Both the position numbers and the translations under genes were made by a program. The notes under the pieces were generated by a model that saw nothing but the letters and a program-made list of their open reading frames with translations, was not told the DNA's origin and ran no database searches. A stretch of 64,000 nt of DNA, taken from positions 31,400,329-31,464,328 of the forward strand of contig OZ024880.1 of assembly GCA_964017185.1 (NCBI GenBank), read 5' to 3'. Source of the DNA: Rugalucina vietnamica (lineage: Eukaryota > Mollusca > Bivalvia > Lucinida > Lucinidae). Positions 32,646-44,740 of the stretch are shown here, one piece after another; the first letter of the stretch is position 1; every line of letters begins with the position of its first letter.

Positions 32646-32745
32646 GGTCTTCTTCTTCTTCTTCTTCTTCTTCTTCTTCTTTCTTCTTCTTCTTCTTCTT
32701 CTTCTTCTTCTTCTTCTTCTTCATATTCTTCTTCTTCTTCTTCCA
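32607..32745. repeat. Compound (ATC)n and (CTT)n microsatellite
   Basis: (atc)n from about 32607 to 32645, then (ctt)n to 32743 with small breaks. It follows the 3' end of the retrotransposon fragment. Its translation gives runs of D, E and K that mean nothing. Confidence 0.95.
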
Positions 32746-32879
32746 CATAATTGTCGGGTAATTTAAAAAAAAATTCTGATGTACTTTTGACCAGCAAAGA
32801 GTAAGAAACATCGTATTGTATCGTATCGATTTGTTGTATAACTTCTGCCTTGGTAGGCGCACCTCCTTCTGGAGTCTTC

Positions 32880-34430
32880 TTACTATTTTAGGCAAACTTC
32901 AGTAGATTCCCATCAACCTGCTTAAGAACTCATTCGTGCTTCGGTGTATGGCGGTAACCTTTACTGCAGGTTTTCTTAAGTCTCTTCGTCGAGCTTTTTT
33001 TATAATGCTAAGTGTTTTCGCCAACGTTTCCATGTTTTCTATAACCGAGAGTATAGATTTGTCATTTTTGATATCTATAACTTTACTACAGCCCAACACT
33101 ATATGCACAAGATCCTCAGCTGGTGGCACCAGTTAGCTAAGTTAGAGAAGACACAATGCTATCCATTATTGAGCGTCGCTTCTCTTCAAAGGCAGTACAA
33201 TACACAAGAAAATGTCCAACAGTCTCAGGATCTTTTTGGCACACCACGCAGAAGGGGTTCACCTGCCTCCGATATTCACCTGCACTGTTCATTTGCAGAA
33301 TGTATGTCCCAGTTACCAACTTCAGTTTAATATCAATACATTAAATATCTCTAGCTATAGCCACACTAGAGTGACATAGCAACCAGTGAGTCTTTCCTGT
33401 GAAGAAACTATCCACTTCTAGATATCTCAGTGAGCCTGGCTCTGCTTTTGATTAACTCGGACCAGTTGATGTTGACCTTCTTGTTTACCAGAGATTTCTA
33501 TTTGTACTTTATACGTTGTTCCTCTAAGATTTCCCGGCAATCTGGCAGATCATACTTCACCAGGAGCTTCTTAATTGCGACGAACCCGCTGTTTCACTGA
33601 AAGCAATACTGTCTTTGAACCAACTGTTTCTCTTTAGAGCTGTCATCCAGCCGACAGATGTTGCCGAACAAGGCCAAGGCTCTCTTGTGGATAACTCCTT
33701 CAATGGGAATGTTCCCAGAGAGTATATAGACTGCAGAATCTGCAACAGTACTCGAAAGGCACAACGTCTGTTTGACAAATTGTTTGTTTGTTATCCAAGG
33801 CATTCTTCGGCAATGCAACCTACAATCCATACACCAGTACTGGTAGGACAAATATCCTAGTACATCAATTATGCACATGAAGACCCAAATCCATCAAGCT
33901 GCAAATGACACGCACAGCCTTCCGTATATTCTCTTTAACAGTCAGCCAACATGCATAAGCTCCTACACAAACGGCATGGTGATTTGCAGATTACATGAAT
34001 TATCCTCTTATAATTGTCCACCCTGTTGAACTATTTGGAGCAGGATACTTTTCACTGACTTGGAGAAAGGACATTTCATCTAGCTAAAATCAACACCAAT
34101 ATTCACCAGATACTGCAGTGCAGGTTTCCTTTCTGCTCCTAAACAAGCAGGCGCCACACGAGGTTTCCCCTACATGGTATCCTAAGCCGGTATTTTCCTA
34201 TCTGTTCAACTGATCATTACCATACAACATTTACGGGTCTGTGCTCAGGACCCACCACCATTTGGCAAACACCCCGGGAGATCCTGAATGCCTCTGAACA
34301 CACTCCTTCACATTTGACCCTGGTGTCTAGCATGTCACTCCATCAATGCCTGCATGGAACGGCTTTCTAAGTAGGCTTGCATGTGAGACCACATGAAATG
34401 GCAGCCTAAGCATCCAGGAATGCAAAATAG
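32880..34430 (-). mobile_element. Second non-LTR retrotransposon fragment
   Basis: Minus-strand remnants in several frames: TGLGYHVGETSCGA (near the RT palm), VLPVLVYGL, RALALFGNICRLDDSSKEKQ, VTGTYILQMN, VNPFCVVCQKDPETVGHFLV (a C-x2-C...H-x4-C knuckle typical of CR1-type C-termini) and ending AVKVTAIHRSTNEFLSRL. Multiple stops and frameshifts. The direction is opposite to the fragment at 31663. Confidence 0.8.
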
Positions 34431-34659
34431 TCGGGTTTTCGCGTCCTTGTGTTCTGTTCTCGTATATTTCCCCTATAGGTTTTGGCGTCAGTTTTTGAAC
34501 ACCGGAGTCAGAGTACCAATTCTAATGTCCAACGAGTTGTATGGGGCATACATATAAGTAAACAATGCCTAGAACGTCCTTTCGTCGAAAATGGGACTTA
34601 GACATCTATTGCGTTTTCAACAGTGACCGTGCGATAATATGGAACAGCAAAATAACAAA
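34431..34659. other. No feature recognised
   Basis: Short stretch between two mobile elements. A 75-codon ORF here overlaps the Helitron-like element. Confidence 0.3.
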
Positions 34660-35835
34660 CACTTTTAAAAATCTTCTACTCCAGAACCAGAAGGCCTATG
34701 ATTTTGAAAGTTGGCATGAAGAGCTTTTTAAAGTTTATATAAATCATGACCCGGGGATGACCTTGACATATTCTACGGCAAGGTCAACTTAGATCGCCAA
34801 TGCATTTGAACGGTGAAAATTAGTAAAATGTAATTAAATGGGGACAAACTTGCTGGGACTATGCAAATGAACAGAAGACTTATGTTTATGAAAAAAGGTT
34901 TGTCCCCATGCGTTATCTAACCCTGCCTCGGGGATATATACATGTATATGATCATAATATTCAAACATCTTCTTATCAGAAACCGCTTGGCCAATCAAAG
35001 CTAAACTTCATGTAAAGCAACCTTAGGAATGGGGAATGAAAGTTTGTATAAATGGCCAAGGTCACCTAACCAAGATGGCCATCATTGCTATAAATAGATT
35101 TTTGTTTTAAAAAATCTTATTCTTCAGAACCAGAAGGCCTATGATTTTGAAACTTGGCATGAAGCATCAGGGAATGGAGCTCTACAAAGTTTATATAAAT
35201 CATGACCCTTGGATGACTTTGACTTATTTTACGACAGGTTCAACTTATGCATTTGAACGGGGAAAAGTGGGAAAATGTCATTTGAAGGAAACAAACTTGC
35301 AGGAAATGGGCGAATGGACTGAAGGTATATGATTCTTAAAAAAATTGGACCCCAGACTTTGGTCTGCCCCAACCCGGGGCAATATGTATATTACCATCAT
35401 ACTCAAAGATCTTCTTCTCTAAAACATCTTGGCCAATCAAAGTCAAATTTTATAGAATCTGTGCAAAAGTGGAACCAAAGTGTTTATAAATAATCCAGGT
35501 TACATGACAAAGATGGCCGCCATACCCATACATGTACATGGTAATAACTTTTCAAAAAATCTTCTTCTCCGGAACCGATGAACATTATTTCAAGGAAACT
35601 TGGCATGTAGCATCAGGGAGTAGAGTATGACAATGTGATTATAAATCGGCTTGTTTTAGGACAACGCCAACATTGATCGCCTATAGATGCATTTGATTGG
35701 GGAAACTGTCAAATTGTCATTATAGGGGAAAACTTGCAGGAAATTGGCAAATGGGAAGAATATTGATTATTCTGCAAACAAGGCACCAGGGCTTCATCTG
35801 ACCCTGCACTGGGACTATATTACTATTGGTCCTCT
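34660..35835 (-). mobile_element. Helitron-like element, copy 3 (reversed)
   Basis: The minus-strand start AGAGGACC lies at 35828-35835, and internal units carry ggccaatcaaag, caaagatggccgccat and cttcttctccggaacc. The hairpin end is missing, so the 3' end is truncated. Confidence 0.7.
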
Positions 35836-36388
35836 GGTTTTTATACGTGTCTTACATGCCGGAACGCTTTTCTGATTAGGCCATGTGAACAGGCGAAGGA
35901 AAACTTCGGAGACCTTAAATAGGTGATCCAAAGTATACTTTTTCCAGGCACAATAAAAAGCACATACAAAAGTCGTTAAATGACCACATGCGCGGCCACA
36001 CGCTTTCTCATACTGAGAATATTTAAGATCAATGTAGAACCCTGTCTGGTGATCATTATTGTATACTTTAACATGAAAATTATTACTTTTAACCTAGATA
36101 ATAAGATTGCATTCTAAATATAACGCAGTCAGTGCCATTATTGCCTCCTTTCGTGCTGGGTTATACGCTATTTTTCCATCTTATTTTGTTCTACTTGAGA
36201 AAGAAGTAATTGATACCTTGCCTGACACACTCAATAATTCTTTTATGTATCACAGAGTTTGGCTGGCTTGGAGCAAATGCAATCCTTTCTACGTGACAAC
36301 AAACAATCTGGCACGACTTTGTCTGAAAACTGAAGTCTTATATTATTCTCATTTTATAAGAATCAATGTGGTGCCCCGTAGCACATTA

Positions 36389-37414
36389 TACTGCGTTTTC
36401 AGACAACCGTGATAAAAACGGGATAAACGTGAGGCAACGCAGGGGAACGGGATAGGCAAACGTAGCTCGCCGGGATAACCGTGGACACCGTGGCAAATTT
36501 TTTGAGAGCTTAAAAATCTGCCACGGCAGTCACGGCGGAAATGAGAAACGTAATTTTGTGCCGTGATAAATCGGGCTGAACGTAACACACCGTGACAGAA
36601 CGTAACAGGACGTAACGAAACTTGGAGGCGGTCCGTAGTGCAACGGGAAGCTAGTAAATAGCCCGGCAAGCTACGGATCTTCCACGTTCAGCTGCGTTTG
36701 TTCACGGTCGTCTCACGTCTCGTCCCGTTTCCTACGGAATACTCAACGCGTTTTGTTGCGTTAAGTTACGGTGCGTTACGGTCTTTGACGGTGTTGATCC
36801 CGTTCTACTGCGTATGTCACGTTATGTTACGGTTATCACGGCGCGTGGAGTTTAAAGATATAAAATGACATATCATTGGGACAAGTTCCTTCATATTGGA
36901 GCAGTCACTATAGTGAACAATAGAGACCCTGCGCTGCAATATGCCACAGAAGGAGAAATACAATCCCGAACTTTCTTAATCAACTCTGCAGTCGGTTGTA
37001 GATGAGCGCGGCTGTTATTATTTCAATTGGGTTATTGTTATATAAAAGGCACATAAAATGCTTTAAATTGCATGGTGCCTACGTTTCATCCGTAGCTGAC
37101 CTTGACAGAACGAAAAAACGTGTTACACCTTGGTCAAAACGCAACTGACCGCAACAGAACATAACAGGCCCTAATAAAACGTGCTAATAATCGTGAAAGA
37201 TCGTGGACAACCGTAACGTACCTTAGCGCCTCCGTGACACACCGGCTTATCACTACCACGGCTTGTTACGGATATCGTGATGCAACGTAAGAAAACTTAA
37301 CAAGACGTAATAGATCTTGAAAACATAGAAATATTTGACCAAGCTTCTACGGCACGCTACGTTTCGAGCAAACGGGGCTGTCGGGGCCGCCGGGAACATA
37401 GTGTAAACGCAGTA
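36389..37414. mobile_element. PIF/Harbinger-like non-autonomous element, copy 2
   Basis: 1026-bp copy, opposite in orientation to 1708-2711. Right end gtgtaaacgcagta, flanked by TTA on both sides (36386-36388 and 37415-37417). The homologous place in the other duplication arm has no such element, which confirms insertion. Confidence 0.85.
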
Positions 37415-37691
37415 TTAGGAAAACATGACCGTGAAATGTACACCCCTTAAACCCCACTTTAATATGGAAAAACTGGGGTTTGCACGGCTATACCTATTTT
37501 TCTTATTTTTGTTCCAAAACATAGATGGTGGGTACTCTTTAGAACCGCCTCGGCGAGGTCGCCGTTCTGACGTGTACCCACAATCAATGTTTTGAGCAAA
37601 TATATTAAAATAGCATCTTTTCTAATGATTTTTTTTTATTTTTACAGCTGAAAGAAATCTCTAATAATGCACGGGCAAGGTTTCGTAATGG
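37415..37691. mobile_element. Family A MITE
   Basis: Complete copy abutting the Harbinger-like element. Central palindrome is imperfect (gaaccgcctcggcgaggtcg). It ends gcaaggtttcgtaatgg. Confidence 0.8.
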
Positions 37692-37984
37692 TTTTTTATT
37701 GCACCCATCGATCGAGGTTTGCAGTGCACCCCGTTTTTAAGAAATGCCATCAAACCCGTTCAAGGAAGTTTTACTCTGCTGATGACACGTCATGGTAGTA
37801 CAATTTTAATAAGTACACACCGTGCATTCTCTGAGCCTGTAACTTTAAATAACATTTTCACATTCATTATTAAGAAATTGTCATTTTGTGGTAGGTCTAC
37901 TTATGGCGAAAACGCCTCTGCTTTTGTACAGTTTTAGATTAAGATGTTGCTTTCTTCCAAATGAATTTATTAACAGAATATAAG

Positions 37985-38581
37985 ATTCTTGCACACCAGA
38001 TAGAGAAATCCTACGTTTTACCCCATGTGAGAAATTCTTATCTCACCCTCGTTATCTCACCCCGGTCGCACCCTGCGTTCAAGTGTTCTTTTTTATCATT
38101 GGTTGTATAGGACGTCACGTAATTTCGTCGCTAAGCGCACACGTCACAATGACGTCAAAACGTTTTAATTCAAAATGGCGGACGCCGCGATTGTAGAATT
38201 TTTCTAGGTAAATAACATAAAAATCAAGCTTCGCCGCAAGAAAAAGAATCCATTATTCGTGTAAGGTATGGATAGACAAATCTGTCCCTCGGGTCACAAT
38301 TGTGTGACCCTCGGGACAGATTTGTCTATCCATACCTGACACTCATGTAAGATTCTTATAATCTTATATGGGGTTCTGTTCTAGATGGAAGTTTCCAACC
38401 CAAGGGATGACCGTGCTGAGCGGAACCGAGGCTCCGATTCTTTTTCTTGCACAACAACCCCCAAAATCTGGTTTATTTTAAGGTTTTGCGTATTTTTTAG
38501 CCTGGGTGAGAACACCTGGGTGAGATGCAATTTTATCACCTAGGCAAAAAGTGTGGCAATTTCTGTCTGGTGTGCAAGAAC
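37985..38581. mobile_element. TIR element with TTCTTGCACACCAGA ends
   Basis: ~597-bp element with inverted ends ttcttgcacaccagatagag and ctgtctggtgtgcaagaa. The sequence after its right end (cagcagatctgagtaat) matches the other duplication arm, where the element is absent. It contains the palindrome at 38264-38337. Confidence 0.75.
38264..38337. repeat. 74-bp near-perfect palindrome
   Basis: 37-bp arms without a spacer: aggtatggatagacaaatct and its complement at the ends, a few mismatches near gggtcacaat|tgtgtgaccc. It would form a cruciform or a long hairpin in RNA. Confidence 0.9.
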
Positions 38582-39904
38582 AGCAGATCTGAGTAATTGG
38601 GAAATATGTGCATGAAAGAATGGTCACTAGCAGGCAAAATGTAAACAAAAGCAAGGTCATAAGCGAGATGACAATAATGTCATGAATGGTGCGTAAACCT
38701 CAACTCCACAAGATTTGCAGGATTAAGGCTCTTAGCAAGTCAGAATAAAGTTCCTGCATATCGATGCAAATTCGTAAAAATATCACATAGAGTAATTTGA
38801 AAACATAGCTGGGTGCCCTATCAGTATTCATAAAATGTAATTATTATTCTAAGAAAATACATTCAGTTTAAAATCAAGAAATAAATTTACAAGGAAAACT
38901 CGTTCGCCCGATATTTGCAACGTACAGAAGCCAAATCAAACACACTTTATGGTTAAATTGGTCATTTGATATGATTTGGAAAGACGTTTTTGACGTGGCA
39001 ATAATTTACGCTCAGACAGGCATTCTTTCATTGCGAAACCTCTATGAAACTGGGGCAATAAAATAAACAGGTCTGCTCAGTAATCTTGCAGGATTTCAAT
39101 AGCAGGATTTCAATAGTATCTCCTTATTTTGTGAGGTCATCATATGTCGCAGCATGAAAGAAACCCTAACTGCTTTTGAATATGCAAAACCCACACCGTA
39201 CATACGGCTCGTCAAATTCCAACTGGTACGTCAAATTCCAGATGTTTATGTCAGCGCGTGCGTTTTGGCGGCTAAATTATTTGTGTTGTTTTTTCTTGTT
39301 TTATTATACTTTAGCTAATGGTTTCAAAAGAAAATAATAATCGGCAGTCTTGTGTGGACCTCCACGCATCTGTACATACAGGTGTCATGGTCAGCTTATC
39401 CGTGGATTGGCTAAAACATTGCACGAAAGTCTTAAAATGGCACGTTTTCAGAAAACATCCATACTTTTTGCCAAATATCTCCATAACTAGAAATAATTGA
39501 AAGTCGCATGCTCGAATATATATAGCTTAGTATCTATTTAAAAGCCTGATTTAAGCTTTTATTCAAATTAATTACTACTATTGATAGCGCAGCTCATTCT
39601 TTTGAACCATGTGTGATTTTACATGATACGAACCACGACAGTCGCTTTGTACTTGAAAGACCAGACGGACAATAGCTTTTGATACGTCAAATAACAGACG
39701 TAGACACGACTTTGGATACGTGTCGCATCAGACGTGTTGAGTGCGATTATTTCAAATACCCATGGCACCCTGGCATTGTTTGGCCTTCTTAAGCGGACAA
39801 CTTGGAAGTATACGTTCAAAAAATAAATTGTATTTCTTGAATTGGAAATGTTATGGATGTCATACAGTTATAGATGGGTAAAGAGAAAATGGCCACCTTA
39901 AATA

Positions 39905-40130
39905 CACACGACATTGATTCACTATATCAACATTTGCACAAAATGTTGAAACCGTAGAATCAACTTTAAGACACACATTGTTGAAATAATGTTAAAATAA
40001 TGTTGTTTCGGTCAACCTTTAAACATTGTTGAATCAATTCGATTCACTGAATCAACATTGATTCTACAACATTGTTTCAAAGTTGATTGAATCAACATTG
40101 GTTCGAAATTGTTTCAACTTTGTGTGTTTG
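39905..40130. repeat. Imperfect repeats of TTGAATCAACATTG
   Basis: Several direct and inverted copies of aatcaacattgattc-like motifs, including attgaatcaacattggttc. Self-complementary, so likely to fold. Confidence 0.75.
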
Positions 40131-40190
40131 CTGTTTTGTTTCCACTCAAACACAGTATAACTTTAAGAGTGATATAGTGGTCGGGGATTG

Positions 40191-40248
40191 AAAAGGTACA
40201 AGCAGGCAAAGATCAGGAAAAGGCATAATCAGAAAAAAGATTCCCACC
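40191..40248 (-). mobile_element. Short Penelope-like tail fragment
   Basis: aaaaggtacaagcaggcaaa to gattcccacc, the terminal ~58 bp of the family at 45349. Confidence 0.75.
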
Positions 40249-40329
40249 TGATTGTCTCAGTTCTTGATCCTTGGTTAATTTTATTTTAAAGGCGTTGATA
40301 GTCAACGACCTTAACCAAGGCCTGTTGTG

Positions 40330-40560
40330 CGGTCGTGTGATCTAGTGGGTAGTTAGTTCCCATCATCCTCCAGAGGTTGTGGGCTCGAACCCCGACCGAC
40401 ACCTACGCGTGTCATGTTGATGACTTTTGAGCCCCCGGACTCTGTGGCAGTATGCAGGATGCACAATATGTACATCAGTATATGTATTTGAAGGTGGTCG
40501 GGTTGCGATATGGGCACTCACCCATTGGGGGCTAAAGAAATAGATGGGCTGCTTGTACAT
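40330..40560 (+). mobile_element. tRNA-derived SINE-like sequence
   Basis: A-box-like gtgatctagtgggtag and B-box-like gggctcgaaccccg are spaced as in a tRNA and followed by an unrelated body (cccccggactctgtggcagt). No fold into a full tRNA. A different family from 4190 and 44321. Confidence 0.5.
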
Positions 40561-41815
40561 CCAGGTAAAGCTTATACACTACTAACCGACCATCTGATTA
40601 CTGGGGAACCCCTCTGGTCTGAGCTTGCCCAAAACGTGGTTCAAGTCATACCATCCATACGTATAAGCATTTTTGGCTTAGTTTGGATGGTTATATTTCA
40701 AGCACTTGTAGGATGTCATGACATCCTCATTTTGCGTAAAAGTTCCATAGAGGCAACGTCCCGACATGACCTTTAATATCTGTTGACTGGGACGTAAAGC
40801 GTAAATTCAAACAATCAAAAACACATGTTTTTGTTCCGTTGGTATAAAAATTAAATTCCATCAAAGAAGCACATTGGCAAACAAATAAAGCACAGGTTAT
40901 GCCATGGTGTTTCTAGGGCGAAGACTCAACCGAGCGAATGCGTGAAGACACCTGATGCCTAACAACGCCCCTGGACATTGGCGCATAAGGAAACCAACAA
41001 TCAGATTGAACCCTGGTATGTCCAGGCACAGACCGCACAGTTCAGTTCCGGCCCATGCCATACAGAATTTATAATCAAAATTAGGGGTATGCATATAATT
41101 AAAGCTAGAAACAATGCGCTATTCGTAAATAATTCCCCGTCTCATGGCGCTTATACATGTACGTGTACTGAGTCGCTTAGTGTTCTATTTGAATATTTAC
41201 AATTGCTTTGCAGTAGCCATACATGTATCAGTTAAGTTATGTGGAATATTATCAAATGTTCACACTATCTGCTTTCATTTTTTTTCTCCAAATTTCTATA
41301 TAGTCAAAAGTCCAATCAGCCTGGCCATCTTGAGTAAAAAACGGCATATAAAATCGTTTAAAGACAGTCGTTTCACTTTATTCCCTTTCCAAGTAATGTT
41401 TTCTTTATGCAATTTATGGTTAGTAGCGATGCAAATTAAACCACATACTGACTATTGCCTAACAAAGAAGTGTTTTAGTAGACCTGTATCATAAACCGTC
41501 TGGAACTTTCCGTATCGGCCGTCTGTAATTTCACTTATCATATGGCATTCGCCCGTCTGTACTTTGGCGTATTGTTTTTGTCGCCTAGCGACAGAATAAA
41601 ACGATAAATACACTGTAAAAGTTGATTATCAATGATCCTTCAGATGGAGACTGAAAAAATATAAGCCTCAATAAGATTATACCATGAAAAGTTTAGGTAT
41701 TCTGTGTAAAATACAGCAAAATAACTTACCCGCCAAAACGCACGCGCCGACATAAACATCTGGAATTTGACGTACCAGTTGGAATTTGACGAGCCGTATG
41801 TACGGTGTGAAACCG

Positions 41816-42167
41816 CGCTCTTGATTTGCTACATTTACTCTTACCGGTGTATTATATTCGGAATAAAAAACATTTATGCATTGTTAAAGTATTTATACAA
41901 TTAAGAAATCAAAAAGATGAAGTCGTGGCCTCTACTTGGGCTTGGGGTACAAAATATAGCAGTTGACTGAATTCGTTTAGACAATAAGTCTTTAGTTCAG
42001 TCAATGATAAAACTGTAGCTTTTGGAAGGCTGGGGCGACATGCTTATTGATATTTGCTAAATGCTATTTGCTAAATGCTTATTGTTTTTGCTAAATGTGG
42101 ATTGTTAATTGACATATCTTAATTGCAAATTTTGTGGTTAATCACGTTTTTTGATTAGTTACATGTA

Positions 42168-42205
<38 letters not shown>

Positions 42206-42520
42206 CGTTTTGTCTAAAACATAAATGCTATTTGCTATTTTTATTTATTTATTTATGTATTTATTGTTTTTTTATTATTTTGCTGACCATGCTAGGGGTA
42301 AATATTCTAGGATGAACGTTCGTATTGTTCAAACCACATACATGGGGAGCATAGTCGCAGATGGGCCGCGGCGTGCGTTTTGCTATTATGTTTGCTTGCT
42401 TTAAAAGATTGTATCCAGAAATGAAACAAAATAAATACCCCCTCCCTCTCCACACCCAGGAAAACAAAAAGTGAATGGGTATGATGGGCAAGTTCATCGT
42501 CGTAATTCTATCAAATGGGG
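41816..42520. other. No gene recognised; poly-A run
   Basis: Unique AT-rich sequence with a ~30-base A run (42170-42199) and short tgctatttgctaaatg repeats just before it. No coding. Confidence 0.4.
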
Positions 42521-42800
42521 CATCATCACGAAATCATGCCCGTTTAATATATACCCCATTGAACCCCACTTTTATATAGCAAAACTGGGGTATGCAGGGG
42601 TATACCTATTTTTCTTATTTTTGTTCCAAAACATAGATTGTGGGTACTCGTTAGAACCGCCTTGCCGAGGCGGTTCTAACATGTACCCACAATCTATGTT
42701 TTGAGCACAAATAAGAAAAATATCCAAATTTTCCTATAAAATTTTCAATTTTTGCTACTGAAAAAATCTTTGTATACTGCATGGGCATGTTTTCGTAATG
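42521..42800. mobile_element. Family A MITE
   Basis: Well-kept copy. Centre gaaccgccttgccgaggcgg. Ends catcatcacgaaatcatgcc and gggcatgttttcgtaatg. Confidence 0.9.
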
Positions 42801-42871
42801 TTATGTCCAGTGAAAGTTGTGCAAAACATGGGAATACACTTGGTTGGTCAGTCTTCTCTGCGGGAAAAAAC

Positions 42872-43102
42872 AAAAACACGCCCATGCAATATACAGAAAA
42901 AAAATTTGGGTGTAAAAATGAAAATTTCCACTGGAAAAATGTTGATATTTTTCTTATTTTTGTGTAAAACCGGTGAGGCGGTTCTAACGAGTACCGACAA
43001 TCTATGTTTTGGATAAAAAATAACAGAAATAGGTATACCCTTGCATACCCCAATTTTGCTATATAAAAGTGGGGTTCAATGCAAAGACATGTTTTCCTGA
43101 TG
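42872..43102. mobile_element. Family A MITE, inverted relative to its neighbour
   Basis: Opposite orientation to 42521-42800 and 70 bp away. One arm of the centre is lost (gtgaggcggttctaacgag). Ends gacatgttttcctgatg. Confidence 0.8.
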
Positions 43103-43493
43103 ACACATATTGCGCACATCATAGAATCTGATCTGGTCACATGAGACAACTTCACTGAATATGTAAAATGGCGACCCATTAGTCTGATTTCGGATTATTT
43201 CGTGTCCAGATTGGCAATATAATTCACTTGTTAATCTATCACTGGACTTATATTAGATTATCCATCTCTAAAATACTTTATAATGCCAATGTTGGTGTCC
43301 AACATGTCCCAGATGGGAGATCAAATAATGTCTCTTTTTACAACTAAGCTTTCAACTTTGAGCCGTGAGCTATGGCCTTAAAAACCGTGCTTAGTTATTA
43401 ATGACGGCTGTTCTGCTGGCCTCAGTATTATTATAGTAGAATTCCATTAGTATCACACCAAGGTTTTTAATGTTTTCTACACTTTCCAGTAAA

Positions 43494-43729
43494 TGAGCCG
43501 CCCCATGGGAAAACCAACAATCTGCATAGGCGAAAACAAAGACGCAGATCAGCTTCGCGGTAACCGCGAAGCTGATCAGCGCCTTTGTTTTCGCTACTCA
43601 GATAGTACAATTCCTCCTCTACTTAACTCCAAAATTTCAAGCTTCTAGCCTGCTTTTGTAGCTGTACAGGCCGGTTTGTGTCAGTCCTGTTCGGAAACCA
43701 CATTGTTGTTTTTTCCACGAGGTGGCTCA
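43494..43729. mobile_element. Family B MITE
   Basis: Well-kept copy with perfect centre gcttcgcggtaaccgcgaagc. Confidence 0.9.
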
Positions 43730-44056
43730 AATGTGTTACTTAACGACCAAAGGAACTTTGAATCCTACTTCGTAAAACGACAGACGTGGATTTAACATCA
43801 GATGTTCGACTAAGAAGACATCGAAGGTATTCTTGCACAAAATTTAATCATTAAGCTTTAAACAAGGAGTTCGGTGTCACAAATAACGTTTACCTTCCTT
43901 TTGGTCAGTGAGCATGTCATCTGAAAAACAGCATCACGTATAAAATAATGTCTTTGTTTAAAGAGGATAACATAATTAGCGAAATGCTAATCTCACATAT
44001 GGTTCTCTATGGAGCAAGGTTACATACATAAACATACCTATACATACATATTACCC
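43730..44056. other. No feature recognised
   Basis: AT-rich sequence with no ORF or known repeat. Confidence 0.4.
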
Positions 44057-44320
44057 AGAGGACCAATGGTCCTGATATCGCTCACCTGAGATTAAGTCTT
44101 TGATAAATGACCTTTGTTTCAGGTAAAACGTACACTTGGCCTCTAATACTCACACAATTATTAATACTGTAAACTGCCTGTAGCTTCCAAATTTAAGATC
44201 ACAGGCTAAAAAAAATTCTGGAAATTGTTCGACTTTTTCCCATTGATAAGCCTGTGTAACTATATTTAACCTAGCTGTTTAATAGGTTCAGGTCAACCCA
44301 AGGTCATGATTTATATAACC
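44057..44320 (+). mobile_element. Helitron-like element, copy 4, front part
   Basis: Starts AGAGGACCAATGGTCC and runs to ggtcaacccaaggtcatgat, where a SINE is inserted. A later part of the same family (gggccagaatccc to attggtcaagcgg) is at 45130-45345, so the element is interrupted. Confidence 0.75.
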
Positions 44321-44593
44321 GGCGGCCCTCGTGTCCGAGTGGTTAAGGTCGCTGACATCAGTGCTCTTAATCATTCGATCATCTCACCGCTGTGGGTTCG
44401 CGCCTCGCTCGGGGCACGAGTCACATTTGGGACAAGCCAAGTTCTGCTTGCGGGTGTGTCAGGTGGTTTTTCCCCGGGTACTCCGGTTTTCGCCCCACCT
44501 TCCGATTGATTCGTCTCGATATCGATATGAGTGAAAAAGCTTGAAAGGGACGTAAAACTGAATCAAAAAAAAAGAAAAAAAAAAAAAAAAAAA
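44321..44593 (+). mobile_element. tRNA-derived SINE with full head
   Basis: Head ggcggccctcgtgtccgagt with A box (GTGTCCGAGTGGTTAAGG) and B-box-like gtgggttcgcgcc, then the body (gttctgcttgcgggtgtgtc, ggtttttccccgggtactcc) and tail gggacgtaaaactgaatc plus A run. This resembles the tRNA-headed SINEs of bivalves. The tRNA-like head lacks a normal acceptor stem, so it is not a tRNA gene. Confidence 0.85.
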
Positions 44594-44656
44594 GATTTAT
44601 TGCGATCTCCCAACGGTGATTCAGTGAAAAAGCTTGAAAGGGACGTAAAACTGAAT

Positions 44657-44699
<43 letters not shown>

Positions 44700-44740
44700 T
44701 TTATTGCGATCTCCCGTTGGGAGATCGCATATATAGTTGA
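44594..44740 (+). repeat. Duplicated SINE tail with long A run
   Basis: gtgaaaaagcttgaaaggga and gggacgtaaaactgaatc recur at about 44622-44658, followed by a ~39-base A run. Both copies are followed by gatttattgcgatctccc, so a ~103-bp unit has been tandemly duplicated. gatctcccgttgggagatc at 44707 forms a hairpin. Confidence 0.8.

Larger units (their letters stand above)
39192..41809. mobile_element. 2.6-kb element with ~90-bp terminal inverted repeats
   Basis: Ends CACACCGTACATACGGCTCG at the left and its exact complement at the right. The inverted match continues for about 87-90 bases with few mismatches, including two copies of cgtcaaattcca in each end. The flanking AAACC on both sides (39187-39191 and 41810-41814) is a probable 5-bp target duplication. 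No transposase is recognisable. Nested inside: a Penelope tail fragment (40191) and a tRNA-derived SINE (40330). Confidence 0.85.
35876..43410. repeat. Left arm of a large inverted duplication
   Basis: Homologous in reverse to 58290-61490. Clear matching blocks: 35876-36385 with 60945-61490; 37691-37970 with 60690-60940; 38582-39110 with 60175-60680; 43100-43410 with 58290-58620. The order is preserved. The extra length in this arm is mostly accounted for by the elements at 36389, 37415, 37985, 39192, 42521 and 42872. By eye the arms differ by roughly 15-20%, so the duplication is old. Confidence 0.85.

Noticed and set aside
32548-32895. 115-codon ORF with K, E and D runs
   Set aside because: It is a translation of the (ATC)n and (CTT)n microsatellites, not an acidic protein.
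42261-43179. Overlapping ORFs with EPHFYIAKLGYAGVYLF-like peptide
   Set aside because: This peptide appears wherever a family A MITE occurs. It is a translation of the MITE.
44321-44405. Possible tRNA-Leu or tRNA-Ser gene
   Set aside because: Head of a SINE with body and A-rich tail. The acceptor stem does not pair.
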